From positions 1 through 27,363 of the forward strand of contig JAZQZC010000007.1 of assembly GCA_045633845.1 (NCBI GenBank): a stretch of DNA of 27,363 nt, written 5' to 3'. Shown piece by piece: positions 14,146 to 22,470 of this stretch. This DNA is from RGIG4708 sp045633845. GTDB taxonomy: Bacteria; Bacillota; Clostridia; UMGS1810. Position 1 is the stretch's first letter; each line of letters opens with the position of its first letter. The notes below the pieces were generated by a model. The model was not told the origin of the DNA and did no database searches. It saw only the letters and a program-made list of their open reading frames with translations. A program made the position numbers and the translations under genes.

Positions 14146-14754
14146 TTACAGCTCGCAAAACGCTTTTAAAATTGCAAGCCCCACATTGCCGCTTTTTTCG
14201 GGGTGGAACTGGCATCCGTACACATTGCCTTTTTCTACCGTTGCGGTAATATCTGCGCCGTATTCGGCAGTTGAGGTAATTGCGTTATCGCAGTCGCAGG
14301 CATAGTAGGAGTGCACAAAGTACACAAAGTCACCATTATTTATATATTTAAATAGCTTGCTTTGCTTTTTGAATTCAAGCTTGTTCCAACCGATGTGTGG
14401 GATTTTAAGCTCTTTTAAAATTTTGCCCGCCATAGGCACAATGCTTCCTGGTATAAGCCCCAGTCCGTCGTGCTCGCCGTATTCGTAGCTTTTGTCAAAA
14501 AGCAGCTGCATCCCGAGGCATATCCCCATAAGAGGCTTGCCGCTTTTTGCAAGGTGGGTAACAACCTCGCCCAGCCCTGTTTCCCTCAGCTTTGCTGCCG
14601 CATCGCAAAATGCTCCTACACCAGGGAGTATTATTTTGTCGGCTTTTTGGAGCACCTCTTTGTCATTTGTGACTATTGTTTCGGCACCTATTGCTTTAAA
14701 TGAGCTCTCAAGTGAAAACAGGTTGCCCACGCCGTAATCTATAATTGCAATCAT
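14146..14754 (-). CDS. hisH: Imidazole glycerol phosphate synthase, glutaminase subunit
   Basis: Class I glutamine amidotransferase that supplies ammonia to HisF. It has 202 residues. The start IAIIDYGVGNLFSLESSFK is typical. The oxyanion region is ILPGVGAF, the nucleophilic Cys lies in GICLGMQLLFD, and the His-Glu pair is in CQFHPEKSGNVG. The ribosome site AAGGAG overlaps the end of hisB. It lies next to hisA and hisF in the usual order. Confidence 0.97.
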   Translation of the reverse strand: MIAIIDYGVGNLFSLESSFKAIGAETIVTNDKEVLQKADKIILPGVGAFCDAAAKLRETGLGEVVTHLAKSGKPLMGICLGMQLLFDKSYEYGEHDGLGLIPGSIVPMAGKILKELKIPHIGWNKLEFKKQSKLFKYINNGDFVYFVHSYYACDCDNAITSTAEYGADITATVEKGNVYGCQFHPEKSGNVGLAILKAFCEL

Positions 14755-14767
14755 TTATGTGACTCCT

Positions 14768-15355
14768 TTACAGTACTCCCTTTGTAGAAGGAATATCGTC
14801 TTTGTATTTTGGGTCAATTTGGGCAGCGGCTTTAAGCACTCTTGCAGCTGCCTTAAAGCAAGCTTCGCCAATGTGGTGAGAGTTGCCGCCGTATATTTTT
14901 TTGATGTGGAGAGTAATAGCTGCATTTGAGGCAAATGCTTCAAAAAACTCCTTAAAAAGCTCTGTGTCAAAATCACCTATTTTGTATGTGGGGAATTCCA
15001 CATCAAACACAAGATAGCTTCTGCCCGAAACATCAACCGCCGCAAGTATAAGCGCTTCGTCCATGGGCAGATGAATGTCGGCATATCTGTTTATGCCCTT
15101 CATATCGCCAATCGCTTGTTTAAATGCTTTGCCGAGGCATATTCCTATGTCCTCTGCACTGTGGTGAAAATCAACCCACGTGTCACCCTTGCAGGTAACG
15201 TCAAGGTCAAATCTCCCGTGCTTTGCAAAAAGCGTAAGCATATGGTCTAAAAAGCCTATTCCTGTATTAATTTGCGATATTCCGCTGCCGTCAAGGTTCA
15301 GCTTTAAGGAAATATCTGTTTCGTTTGTTTTTCTGTTAATTTCAGCACATCTCAT
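14768..15355 (-). CDS. hisB: Imidazoleglycerol-phosphate dehydratase
   Basis: Removes water from imidazole glycerol phosphate to give imidazole acetol phosphate. The 195-residue protein is the stand-alone dehydratase, with no fused phosphatase domain. Metal-binding histidine motifs are FLDHM, DFHHSAEDIG and NSHHIGEACFKAAAR; MDEALILAAVDVSGR lies between. I take the ATG at 15355, which overlaps the hisC stop as ATGA and gives the family start MRCAEINRKTNETDI, rather than a TTG two codons earlier. Confidence 0.96.
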   Translation of the reverse strand: MRCAEINRKTNETDISLKLNLDGSGISQINTGIGFLDHMLTLFAKHGRFDLDVTCKGDTWVDFHHSAEDIGICLGKAFKQAIGDMKGINRYADIHLPMDEALILAAVDVSGRSYLVFDVEFPTYKIGDFDTELFKEFFEAFASNAAITLHIKKIYGGNSHHIGEACFKAAARVLKAAAQIDPKYKDDIPSTKGVL

Positions 15356-16419
15356 ATCCAATATACCTCTAAAATTTTTTTGACTGTATCTATAAATTTT
15401 TCCATTTGCTCTCTTGAGCCTATGGTAATACGGTTAAACTCGCAAATTCTCGGATTGTCAAAGTGACGTACAAGCACGCCGTTTTTCTTTAATTCCATAT
15501 ACAAATCACTTCCTGATATTGTGTCTGTTGTCGCAAAAACAAAATTTGCCTGTGACGGAACAACGTCAAATCCAAGGTTTGTAAGCTCCTCTGTTACATA
15601 TTCTCTTGTCTGTATTATTTTTTTGCAGTTTTCCATATAGTAGCTGTTGTTTTGCAAAACTGCAATTCCCGCAGCCATTGTCATTCTGTTTACACTGTAT
15701 GGATTTGTAGAAAATTTTATTGTGGCAAGGTCGTCAATAAGGGGCTTTGATGCAATTGCAAACCCAAGCCTTGCACCTGCTAAGCTGCGTGATTTTGAAA
15801 ATGTCTGAACCACCACAACATTATCATACTTTTGTGTAAGGGGTATACAGCTTGTACCGCCAAAATCAATATATGCTTCGTCTATAACAACCACATTGTC
15901 GGGATTGTTTTTTATGATATCTTCTATTTCGCAGTGGCGCATTTCAATACCTGTGGGAGCATTGGGGTTTGCAATAAACACAGGGCCAGGAGCATTGTAA
16001 TAATGCTCGGGGTTTATTGTAAAGTCGCTTAGCAGCGGTATTTGCCTGTAGTTTACACCGTTAAGATTTGCAAACACAGAGTAAAAGCCGTAGGTTATGT
16101 CGGGAAATAATGCAGTTTTGCCTTTGTCGCCAAATGCCGCAAATGCAAAATTGAGTATATCGTCGGAGCCGTTTGATACCAACACATTTTCTGCTTTTAC
16201 GTTGTAAATTTTTGCAATTTTCTCTCTCAGAATACTGCATTCGGGGTCGGGGTACAGTGAGAGCTTTTCTACCTCGCCCGATACGGCATCAAGCACATTT
16301 TGTGCAGGCGGGTAGGGCGATTCATTTGTGTTAAGCTTTATGTACTGCATATCCTTTGGCTGCTCGCCGGGGGTGTATGCAGTGAGCTTGTTGAGTTTTG
16401 AACTAAAAAATCTGCTCAT
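15352..16419 (-). CDS. hisC: Histidinol-phosphate aminotransferase
   Basis: PLP enzyme converting imidazole acetol phosphate and glutamate to histidinol phosphate. The 355 residues show class II fold-type I motifs: LNTNESPYPPA near 28, VSNGSDDILNF, IANPNAPTG, the region VVIDEAYIDFGG, and the PLP lysine in QTFSKSRSLAGARLG. The C-terminal Arg in FNRITIGSREQM binds substrate. AAAGGAAG precedes the ATG. It is separated from hisD by 87 bases containing a hairpin, the largest gap in the operon. Confidence 0.96.
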   Translation of the reverse strand: MSRFFSSKLNKLTAYTPGEQPKDMQYIKLNTNESPYPPAQNVLDAVSGEVEKLSLYPDPECSILREKIAKIYNVKAENVLVSNGSDDILNFAFAAFGDKGKTALFPDITYGFYSVFANLNGVNYRQIPLLSDFTINPEHYYNAPGPVFIANPNAPTGIEMRHCEIEDIIKNNPDNVVVIDEAYIDFGGTSCIPLTQKYDNVVVVQTFSKSRSLAGARLGFAIASKPLIDDLATIKFSTNPYSVNRMTMAAGIAVLQNNSYYMENCKKIIQTREYVTEELTNLGFDVVPSQANFVFATTDTISGSDLYMELKKNGVLVRHFDNPRICEFNRITIGSREQMEKFIDTVKKILEVYWI

Positions 16420-16475
16420 ATTATTTCTTCCTTTAGTTAATGGTCATCGCTCTTTGGTGAACAATCAAGAGGTTT

Positions 16476-16508
16476 AAAAAGAGATGAGGAGCGTTCATCG
16501 CTCTTTTT
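16476..16508 (-). other. Hairpin between hisD and hisC
   Basis: AAAAAGAG-ATGA (16476-16487) pairs with TCAT-CG-CTCTTTTT (16495-16508), with one 2-base bulge. A and T ends make it terminator-like on either strand, directly after the hisD stop. It may lower expression of the distal genes or protect mRNA ends. Confidence 0.5.
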
Positions 16509-17781
16509 AATCCTCGCAAAAACGAATTGTGGCGCTTTTTGCATGCGCATCAAGCCCCTCGCTGTGTGCAAAATATGCAATTTTGTCTGCCACCTCTCCA
16601 AGTGCATCACGCGAATAGTATGTGTACTGCATTTTTTTAACAAAGTCGTCTACCGAGAGGGGGCTTGCAAACCGCGCAGTGCCGCTTGTAGGCAGTGTGT
16701 GATTTGCACCCGAAAAATAATCTCCTAAAGCTTCGGGGCAGTTTTTGCCCATAAACACCGAGCCTGCGTGTTTTACCATTCCAACAAGGTCAAAGGGATT
16801 GTCAACACAAAGCTCAAGGTGCTCAGGTGCAATTTGGTTTGAAATGTCTATTGCCTGTTTAATGTTATCAACTATAATGATTTTGCCAAAGCTGTCCACA
16901 GATGCTCTTGCAATTTCGCATCTCGGAAGCTGCGGGATTTGTATTTCAAGCTGCTCGCTTACCTTTTGTGCCAAATCCTCGCTGTCGGTAACAAGCACTG
17001 CACTTGCCATTTTGTCGTGCTCTGCCTGTGACAGCATATCTGCCGCCACAAATGCAGGGTTGCAGGAGCCGTCTGCCACAACTAAAATTTCGCTTGGGCC
17101 TGCAATCATATCTATCGCAACTGTTCCAAAAACCTGTCTTTTTGCCTCTGCAACATATGCGTTGCCGGGGCCTACTATTTTGTCTACCTTTGGTATTGAC
17201 TCCGTTCCGTATGCAAGGGCTGCAACAGCCTGTGCACCGCCTGTTTTAAATATTTTGTCAACGCCTGCAATTTTTGCTGCAACAAGTATTACAGGGTTGA
17301 TTTGACCGCCTGTTGCAGGGGTTGTCATATATATGTTTTTAACGCCTGCAATTTTTGCGGGGATGCAGTTCATAAGCACGCTCGACGGATACGCCGCAGT
17401 GCCCCCGGGCACATAAAGACCAACCTTTTCGAGAGGTATAATTTTTTGCCCTGTTACTATGCCGTCGCAGTCATTCTGAATAAAGCCTGAGCGCAGCTGA
17501 TTGCGGTGGAATTTTTCTATATTTTGTGCCGCTTGTTTTATTACTTCAACTAGCTTTTTGTCGGCACATTCAAAGGCTCTGTCAATTTCCTCCTTTGATA
17601 CCTCAAGGCTTGTTATGTCTGCTCTGTCAAATTTTTTGCCGTATTCTATAAGTGCCCCGTCGCCTCGTTTGCGTACATCTGCAATAATCTCTGAAACGGT
17701 ATCTTCAACATTAACCTTGTCGGCAACACGAGCAAAAATCTGGTCTGCAGTTGTGTCTGCGTATTTAAGTATTTTAATCAT
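16507..17781 (-). CDS. hisD: Histidinol dehydrogenase
   Basis: Zinc- and NAD-dependent enzyme oxidising histidinol to histidine in two steps, the last of the pathway. The 424 residues have family runs YVPGGTAAYPSSVLMN, KIVGPGNAYVAEAKRQV, DMIAGPSEILVVAD, MLSQAEHDKMASA (zinc Gln and His), APEHLELCVDNP (catalytic Glu-His) and GANHTLPTSGTARF. The ATG at 17781 begins three bases after the hisG stop, with AAAGGAATT as ribosome site. Confidence 0.97.
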   Translation of the reverse strand: MIKILKYADTTADQIFARVADKVNVEDTVSEIIADVRKRGDGALIEYGKKFDRADITSLEVSKEEIDRAFECADKKLVEVIKQAAQNIEKFHRNQLRSGFIQNDCDGIVTGQKIIPLEKVGLYVPGGTAAYPSSVLMNCIPAKIAGVKNIYMTTPATGGQINPVILVAAKIAGVDKIFKTGGAQAVAALAYGTESIPKVDKIVGPGNAYVAEAKRQVFGTVAIDMIAGPSEILVVADGSCNPAFVAADMLSQAEHDKMASAVLVTDSEDLAQKVSEQLEIQIPQLPRCEIARASVDSFGKIIIVDNIKQAIDISNQIAPEHLELCVDNPFDLVGMVKHAGSVFMGKNCPEALGDYFSGANHTLPTSGTARFASPLSVDDFVKKMQYTYYSRDALGEVADKIAYFAHSEGLDAHAKSATIRFCED

Positions 17782-17783
17782 TG

Positions 17784-18413
17784 TTAATTCCTTTCATCCA
17801 GCTGCCTGCTTATTGCATCACGGATTTTTTCTATTTGTTCATTTTTAAATTTAAAGCTTGCTTTGTTTGCAATAAGACGTGCGCTTATCCCCACAATCGT
17901 ATCAAAAACCACAAGGTCGTTTTCCTTTAAGGTTGTGCCTGTTTCCACAATATCAACTATAACGTCCGAAAGCCCGAGTATAGGAGCAATTTCTATAGAG
18001 CCGTTAAGCTTGATTATATCGATGTCACGCCCCTTTGATGAATAGTGGGCTTTTGCAATGTTAGGAAATTTTGTGGCAACCTTGAGTGGTCGCTGTGTGT
18101 CATCGCGGAAGTCCTTTTTTGCTGCAACTGCCATACGGCATTTGCCTATGCCAAAATCTGCCAGCTCGTAAATGTCGGGGGAGTATTCAAGCAAAATATC
18201 CTTGCCTGCAACGCCTATGTCTGCCGCGCCGCGCTCAACATAAATTGCAACGTCTGACGGCTTTACCCAAAAATATCTTATGCCAAGCTCCTCATTTTCA
18301 AATATGAGCTTTCTGTTGTTTTCGTGTATTGACGGGCAGGTGTAGCCTGCATTTTCAAACATTTGGAGCACCTTGTTGCCCAGTCTGCCTTTTGGAAGAG
18401 CAATATTTATCAT
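17784..18413 (-). CDS. hisG: ATP phosphoribosyltransferase, short catalytic subunit
   Basis: First and committed step of histidine synthesis (ATP plus PRPP). At 209 residues it is the short HisG form, lacking the C-terminal histidine-sensing domain, so it needs HisZ for activity and feedback control. Motifs are ALPKGRLGNKV, GAADIGVAGKDILLEY, ELADFGIGKCRMAVA and the PRPP-binding run DIVETGTTLKENDL. ATG overlaps the hisZ stop as ATGA, matching the need for equal subunit amounts. Confidence 0.97.
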   Translation of the reverse strand: MINIALPKGRLGNKVLQMFENAGYTCPSIHENNRKLIFENEELGIRYFWVKPSDVAIYVERGAADIGVAGKDILLEYSPDIYELADFGIGKCRMAVAAKKDFRDDTQRPLKVATKFPNIAKAHYSSKGRDIDIIKLNGSIEIAPILGLSDVIVDIVETGTTLKENDLVVFDTIVGISARLIANKASFKFKNEQIEKIRDAISRQLDERN

Positions 18414-19495
18414 TGTACACCCTCCTTGTCAAACGGAATGTGCAATTTGTATTTAAAGTCAGTGGGAATTTCTTTGCACACAAGCGCTGTCATACCGCTG
18501 CCTGTCAGCTCTCTTGCTTTTGCTGCAAGAGCTTTTGGGTCGGCAGCTTCGCCGTATGTAATAACCACATCTGCATCGTATTTTTCGCCGCTTGTGTTAA
18601 GCTGCTTTAATACATCGTGATATACCGCAAAGCCGATTGCGCGGGATTTTTTGCCCATTTTGTGCATAAGCTTGTCGTACTGACCGCCCGAGAGCACAAT
18701 GCTTGGCACACCTGCAATGTAACCCTGCAATACAATGCCGTTGTAGTAGTTTAGGTCACTTGTAACAGAAAAATCAAGGTGAATTTTGTCAAAATCCTCC
18801 ACGCACGCAAGTATGCTTTTTATTTGCTTTAGCTGCTCAATAACACTGTTTGTGTTTTGGTTTACATTAATTTTTTCAAGTGCGTTAATAACTGTGTCAA
18901 AATCTCCGTAGGCGTTAATCATATCTGCTATGCAGCTTGCTTTGTCGCCAAGGATAGCATATATTTCGTGAGTGTTTTTTTCGCCTATGCATTTTATAAC
19001 CTTGTCTTTGTCGCTGCTCTCAACACCAACATAATCAAGCAGAGCTGTCACAAAGCCCATATGCGAAATATCAAGCAAAAAGTCCTCGCCTGTAAGCCTG
19101 AGGCTACCCATTGCAAGCATTATTACCTCGCATATGTTGTAGGTATCCACATCGCCTATGCACTCAAGCCCTGTTTGCATAATTTCTTTAAAATCGTTGC
19201 CCTCTGCCGCTCTGTATACATTTTCGTTGTAATAAAGCTTTGTAATACCCTTTGGGTTGTCGGCAGTGTTTTTAATAATAGAAAATGTAACGTCAGGCTT
19301 TAATGCCATAAGCTTGCCGCCCATTCCAGTAAATGTAATTATATTGTCCGAAACAAGAAAGTCTTTGTTTTTTACATAAAGGTCGTATTCTTCAAATTTG
19401 CTCATGCGAAACTGCCTGTAGCCGTATTGCTCGTAGAGAGCGCGCATATTATAAACGCATTTTTCGTCGTTGCGCAAAATGTTGTTAAAATCCAT
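18410..19495 (-). CDS. hisZ: ATP phosphoribosyltransferase regulatory subunit
   Basis: A class II His-tRNA-synthetase-like protein without synthetase function that activates short HisG and confers histidine inhibition. The 361 residues begin with YEQYGYRQFRMSKFEEYD. Motif 2-like LMALKPDVTFSIIKNTA, then YYNENVYRAAEG, DLNYYNGIVLQGYI and LSGGQYDKLMHKMG follow the HisS fold; there is no anticodon-binding domain of usual form. It starts 23 bases after yerC with AAGGAGG just upstream. Confidence 0.95.
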   Translation of the reverse strand: MDFNNILRNDEKCVYNMRALYEQYGYRQFRMSKFEEYDLYVKNKDFLVSDNIITFTGMGGKLMALKPDVTFSIIKNTADNPKGITKLYYNENVYRAAEGNDFKEIMQTGLECIGDVDTYNICEVIMLAMGSLRLTGEDFLLDISHMGFVTALLDYVGVESSDKDKVIKCIGEKNTHEIYAILGDKASCIADMINAYGDFDTVINALEKINVNQNTNSVIEQLKQIKSILACVEDFDKIHLDFSVTSDLNYYNGIVLQGYIAGVPSIVLSGGQYDKLMHKMGKKSRAIGFAVYHDVLKQLNTSGEKYDADVVITYGEAADPKALAAKARELTGSGMTALVCKEIPTDFKYKLHIPFDKEGVQ

Positions 19496-19518
19496 AGCTC
19501 CTCCTTACTCTCTTTCGT

Positions 19519-19803
19519 CTATTTCTTTTCGCGGTCTATTGCAATTTTGTAGCCGCCGCTGCCGTAGTTGAGGCATCTGTTAACTCTGCTTATTGTGGCA
19601 GTGGATGCACCTGTTTTTGCGGCAATTTCGGTATACACCTTACCCTCAGAGAGCATCACTGCTACCTCGTACCTTTGCGAAATATCCATAAGCTCTTTTA
19701 TGGTGCATATGTCGTCAAAAAACTTTTCGCATTCTTTGGTTGTTTTAAGTGATAGCAGAGCCTCAAAAAATTTGTTTACTCTTTGTGTGTTATCTGTTTT
19801 CAT
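19519..19803 (-). CDS. yerC: YerC/TrpR-family regulator, first gene of the his operon
   Basis: A 94-residue DNA-binding protein of the TrpR-like YerC/YecD family. The N-terminal helices are VNKFFEALLSLKTTKECEKF; the helix-turn-helix is EVAVMLSEGKVYTEIAAKTG with STATISRVNRCLNYGSGGYK. TrpR relatives bind an amino acid as co-repressor. Comparative genomics of Gram-positive bacteria links YerC-type proteins (HisR) with histidine genes, and its place here as leading gene agrees, so histidine-dependent repression is a good inference. I choose the ATG at 19803, preceded by GGTGA at 6 bases; an ATG at 19815 has no suitable ribosome site. Confidence 0.88.
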   Translation of the reverse strand: MKTDNTQRVNKFFEALLSLKTTKECEKFFDDICTIKELMDISQRYEVAVMLSEGKVYTEIAAKTGASTATISRVNRCLNYGSGGYKIAIDREKK

Positions 19804-19858
19804 AAATTTCACCATTCCGTTATATATTTATATGTTGTTTATATTTGCAAAAAATCAA

Positions 19859-19873
19859 AGCAGCACTGCTGCT
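19859..19873. promoter_or_regulatory. 15-bp palindrome in the yerC-his leader
   Basis: AGCAGCA-C-TGCTGCT lies just downstream of the predicted his transcription start (about 19875, minus). It may be a leader hairpin or a second protein site. Confidence 0.4.
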
Positions 19874-19881
19874 ACTTTAAT

Positions 19882-19910
19882 ATGTTAACACTTTATTGTG
19901 CTAAAGTCAA
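19882..19910 (-). promoter_or_regulatory. yerC-his promoter with candidate YerC/HisR operator
   Basis: On the minus strand TTGACT (19905-19910), 17 bp, then TAACAT (19882-19887). An inverted repeat TTAACAC-tttatt-GTGCTAA (19885-19904, one mismatch between arms) covers the spacer and part of the -10 box. A bound repressor would exclude polymerase. That the binder is the YerC-type protein is inference. Confidence 0.7.
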
Positions 19911-19984
19911 TAGTAAATATATATTTTGTGAAATTACTACATATTATTAATGTATAATTGGAGTTATTTATAAAATTTTTTTGA

Positions 19985-20006
19985 TTTTGTTAAAAATCTA
20001 ACAAAA
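19985..20006. promoter_or_regulatory. Inverted repeat upstream of the serC promoter
   Basis: TTTTGTTA-aaaatc-TAACAAAA, perfect 8-bp arms with a 6-bp gap, 16 bp before the serC -35 box. It could be an upstream regulator site, or only an AT-rich hairpin. Confidence 0.35.
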
Positions 20007-20022
20007 AATAATGGGTTAGGTG

Positions 20023-20051
20023 TTGACTAATGGGGGTTTTTGGAATATAAT
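20023..20051 (+). promoter_or_regulatory. Promoter of serC-serA
   Basis: TTGACT (20023-20028), 17 bp, then TATAAT (20046-20051). Transcription would start near 20058, about 30 bases before the serC ATG, leaving no room for a leader riboswitch. Confidence 0.88.
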
Positions 20052-20087
20052 AAAGTTAAATTTTTATATATAAATGGAGGAATAGAT

Positions 20088-21170
20088 ATGAAAAGAGTTT
20101 ATAATTTTTCAGCAGGACCATCAGTGCTCCCGCTCCCTGTACTCGAAAAGGCACAGGCTGAGCTTGTATCATACGGCGATGCAGGTATGTCAGTTATGGA
20201 GATGAGCCACAGATCCTCCTCATACCAGGCAATTATTGATGAATGTGAAGCACTTCTTCGTGAGCTCCTTGGCATTGGCGACAACTACAAAGTTCTGTTT
20301 TTGCAGGGCGGCGCATCAAGCCAGTTTGCTATGGTTCCCCTCAACCTTTTGAATAATAGCAAAAAAGCGGATTATATCCTTACAGGCTTGTGGGCAAAAA
20401 AAGCATCTAAAGAAGCTGCAAGATACGGCGATGTTAAAATCGTTGCTTCATCTGAAGATAAAGTATTCAACTACATACCAAAGTTTGAAAAATCAGATTT
20501 TACTCCTGATGCAGATTATGTACATATCACTCACAACAACACAATTTACGGCACAAGATTTGCAAACATCCCCGATACAGGCGATGTTCCTCTTGTTGCA
20601 GATATGTCATCATCAATCCTCAGCCAGCAAATTGATGTAAACAAATTTGGCATCATTTATGCAGGTGCACAAAAAAATATGGGCCCTGCAGGTCTTACGG
20701 TTGTTATTATAAGAGAGGACCTCATTGGCAAAGCAGTGGATTTTTGCCCTACAATGTTTGACTACAAAACACATTCCGAAAACGGCTCAATGTTTAACAC
20801 ACCTCCTACATATGCAATTTATATCTGCAAGCTGGTGTGCGAATGGGTAAAACAAAACGGCGGTGTTGCTGCTATGCAAAAGGTTAATGAAAAAAAGGCA
20901 GCTCTAATATACGACTTCCTTGACAATTCAAAAATGTTCTCTGCAACAGTTACAAACAAAGAGGACCGTTCGCTTATGAACATTCCGTTTGTTACAGATA
21001 GCGACGAGCTTAATGCAAAGTTTATTAAAGAAGCAACTGCTGCAGGCTTTGTTAACCTCAAGGGTCACCGCTCTGTGGGTGGTATGAGAGCAAGCATCTA
21101 TAACGCTATGCCTGTTGAAGGTGTAGAGGCACTTGTGGAATTTATGAAAAAATTTGAAGCAGAAAATTAA
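20088..21170 (+). CDS. serC: Phosphoserine aminotransferase
   Basis: PLP enzyme making 3-phosphoserine from 3-phosphohydroxypyruvate and glutamate, step 2 of serine synthesis. The 360 residues start KRVYNFSAGPSVLPLPVLE. VMEMSHRSSSYQ, LFLQGGASSQFAMVPLNLL, ITHNNTIYGT and the PLP lysine Lys196 in YAGAQKNMGPAG are typical; the C-terminal GHRSVGGMRASIYNAMP binds substrate. The ATG at 20088 is set by GGAGG (20076-20080); an in-frame upstream start would lie in the promoter. serA follows after 14 bases. Confidence 0.97.
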   Translation: MKRVYNFSAGPSVLPLPVLEKAQAELVSYGDAGMSVMEMSHRSSSYQAIIDECEALLRELLGIGDNYKVLFLQGGASSQFAMVPLNLLNNSKKADYILTGLWAKKASKEAARYGDVKIVASSEDKVFNYIPKFEKSDFTPDADYVHITHNNTIYGTRFANIPDTGDVPLVADMSSSILSQQIDVNKFGIIYAGAQKNMGPAGLTVVIIREDLIGKAVDFCPTMFDYKTHSENGSMFNTPPTYAIYICKLVCEWVKQNGGVAAMQKVNEKKAALIYDFLDNSKMFSATVTNKEDRSLMNIPFVTDSDELNAKFIKEATAAGFVNLKGHRSVGGMRASIYNAMPVEGVEALVEFMKKFEAEN

Positions 21171-21184
21171 AGGAGCGTTGTTTT

Positions 21185-22354
21185 ATGTTTGAAATTTTAA
21201 CTTTAAATAAAATAGCAAAATGCGGCGTAGACCGTCTTGACAGCGATGTTTTTCACGTAACCGACGATTGTGCAAATCCCGACGGTATAATACTTCGCAG
21301 CTTTAATATGCACGATATGGAACTTCCCGATTCTCTTATGGCAGTTTCAAGAGCAGGCGCAGGTGTAAACAATATTCCGATAGATGCCTGCAGTGAAAAG
21401 GGTATAGTTGTATTCAATACTCCTGGTGCAAATGCAAACGCAGTTGCAGAGCTTGTTATGGCAGGACTTCTTCTTTCTTCACGTAAGGTTGTTGCAGGTA
21501 TCGAATGGGCAAAAACCTTAAAGGGCGAGGGTGACCAGGTTGGCAAGCTTGTTGAAAAAGGCAAGGGCGCTTTTGTAGGCCCCGAAATCAAAGGCAAAAA
21601 GCTTGGTGTTATAGGCCTCGGCGCAATAGGTGCACTTGTGGCAAATCAGGCTGTTGCTCTTGGTATGGATGTTGAGGGCTACGACCCATACATTTCGGTT
21701 GATGCAGCGTGGAAGCTTTCACGTCACATCAAAAAAAGCGCGGACCTTAAAATGATGGTATCAAGATGTGACTACATCACAATACATATGCCCCTTACCG
21801 ATTCTACAAAGCATATTATCAATGACGAAATTTTTGATTGTATGAGCGAAGGCACACGCCTACTTAACTTTGCCAGAGGCGAGCTTGTAGATACAGATGC
21901 ACTCAAGCGTGCTATTGAAAGCGGCAAAATTGCGTGCTACGTTACCGACTTCCCGAGTGAAGCAACCCTCGGTATGGATAATTGCATCAACATTCCTCAC
22001 CTTGGTGCTTCCACACCTGAGTCGGAGGACAACTGTGCAATAATGGCAGCAGACGAAATAAAAGATTTTATTTTGCACGGCAACATCAAAAACTCTGTTA
22101 ACTTCCCTAACTGTGAGCTCCCTGTTGAAAGCAAATACAGAGTAACAATTGCACACAAAAACGTGCCTAATATGCTCAGCAACTTCTCAAGTCTTTTTGC
22201 AGACGAAAACATCAACATTGTAAATATGATTAACAAGAGCAAAAAAGATTATGCTTACACACTTGTTGACGTAGATTCTGTTCCTGCCGATTTGGTACAA
22301 AGACTTTATTCAATTGACGGCGTATGCAAGGTAAGAGTTATTGAAGAATATTAA
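21185..22354 (+). CDS. serA: D-3-phosphoglycerate dehydrogenase with ACT domain
   Basis: Oxidises 3-phosphoglycerate to 3-phosphohydroxypyruvate, the first step of serine synthesis. It has 389 residues: substrate domain (SRAGAGVNNIPIDAC near 58), NAD Rossmann motif GVIGLGAIGALVANQ, catalytic Arg231 (NFARGELVDT) and His272 (PHLGASTPESE). The C-terminal region from about 318 (RVTIAHKNVPNML) is an ACT domain that in relatives senses serine, so feedback inhibition is likely. The intervening ASB domain of long SerA forms is absent. serC and serA form a two-gene operon ended by a hairpin. Confidence 0.95.
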   Translation: MFEILTLNKIAKCGVDRLDSDVFHVTDDCANPDGIILRSFNMHDMELPDSLMAVSRAGAGVNNIPIDACSEKGIVVFNTPGANANAVAELVMAGLLLSSRKVVAGIEWAKTLKGEGDQVGKLVEKGKGAFVGPEIKGKKLGVIGLGAIGALVANQAVALGMDVEGYDPYISVDAAWKLSRHIKKSADLKMMVSRCDYITIHMPLTDSTKHIINDEIFDCMSEGTRLLNFARGELVDTDALKRAIESGKIACYVTDFPSEATLGMDNCINIPHLGASTPESEDNCAIMAADEIKDFILHGNIKNSVNFPNCELPVESKYRVTIAHKNVPNMLSNFSSLFADENINIVNMINKSKKDYAYTLVDVDSVPADLVQRLYSIDGVCKVRVIEEY

Positions 22355-22387
22355 TAACATATAATTTGGCACAAACCAAATAATTTC

Positions 22388-22420
22388 AAAGCACTCGCTA
22401 TTTGGCGGGTGCTTTTGTTG
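22388..22420 (+). terminator. Terminator of serC-serA
   Basis: AAAGCACTCGC (22388-22398) pairs with GCGGGTGCTTT (22405-22415, one G-T) and runs into TTTTGTTG. The T tract overlaps the -35 box of the next promoter. Confidence 0.8.
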
Positions 22421-22446
22421 ACTTTTGGTGTATTATTAATTATAAT
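22418..22446 (+). promoter_or_regulatory. Promoter of the membrane/coiled-coil protein gene
   Basis: TTGACT (22418-22423), 17 bp, then TATAAT (22441-22446). It is a strong predicted sigma-A promoter starting about 18 bases before the next ATG's leader. Confidence 0.85.
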
Positions 22447-22470
22447 TAATTTATATGGAGGTGTATACAA

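Noticed and set aside
16745..17305. 186-codon plus-strand ORF inside hisD
   Set aside because: Antisense shadow of hisD, Ser/Ala/Cys-rich, no ribosome site.
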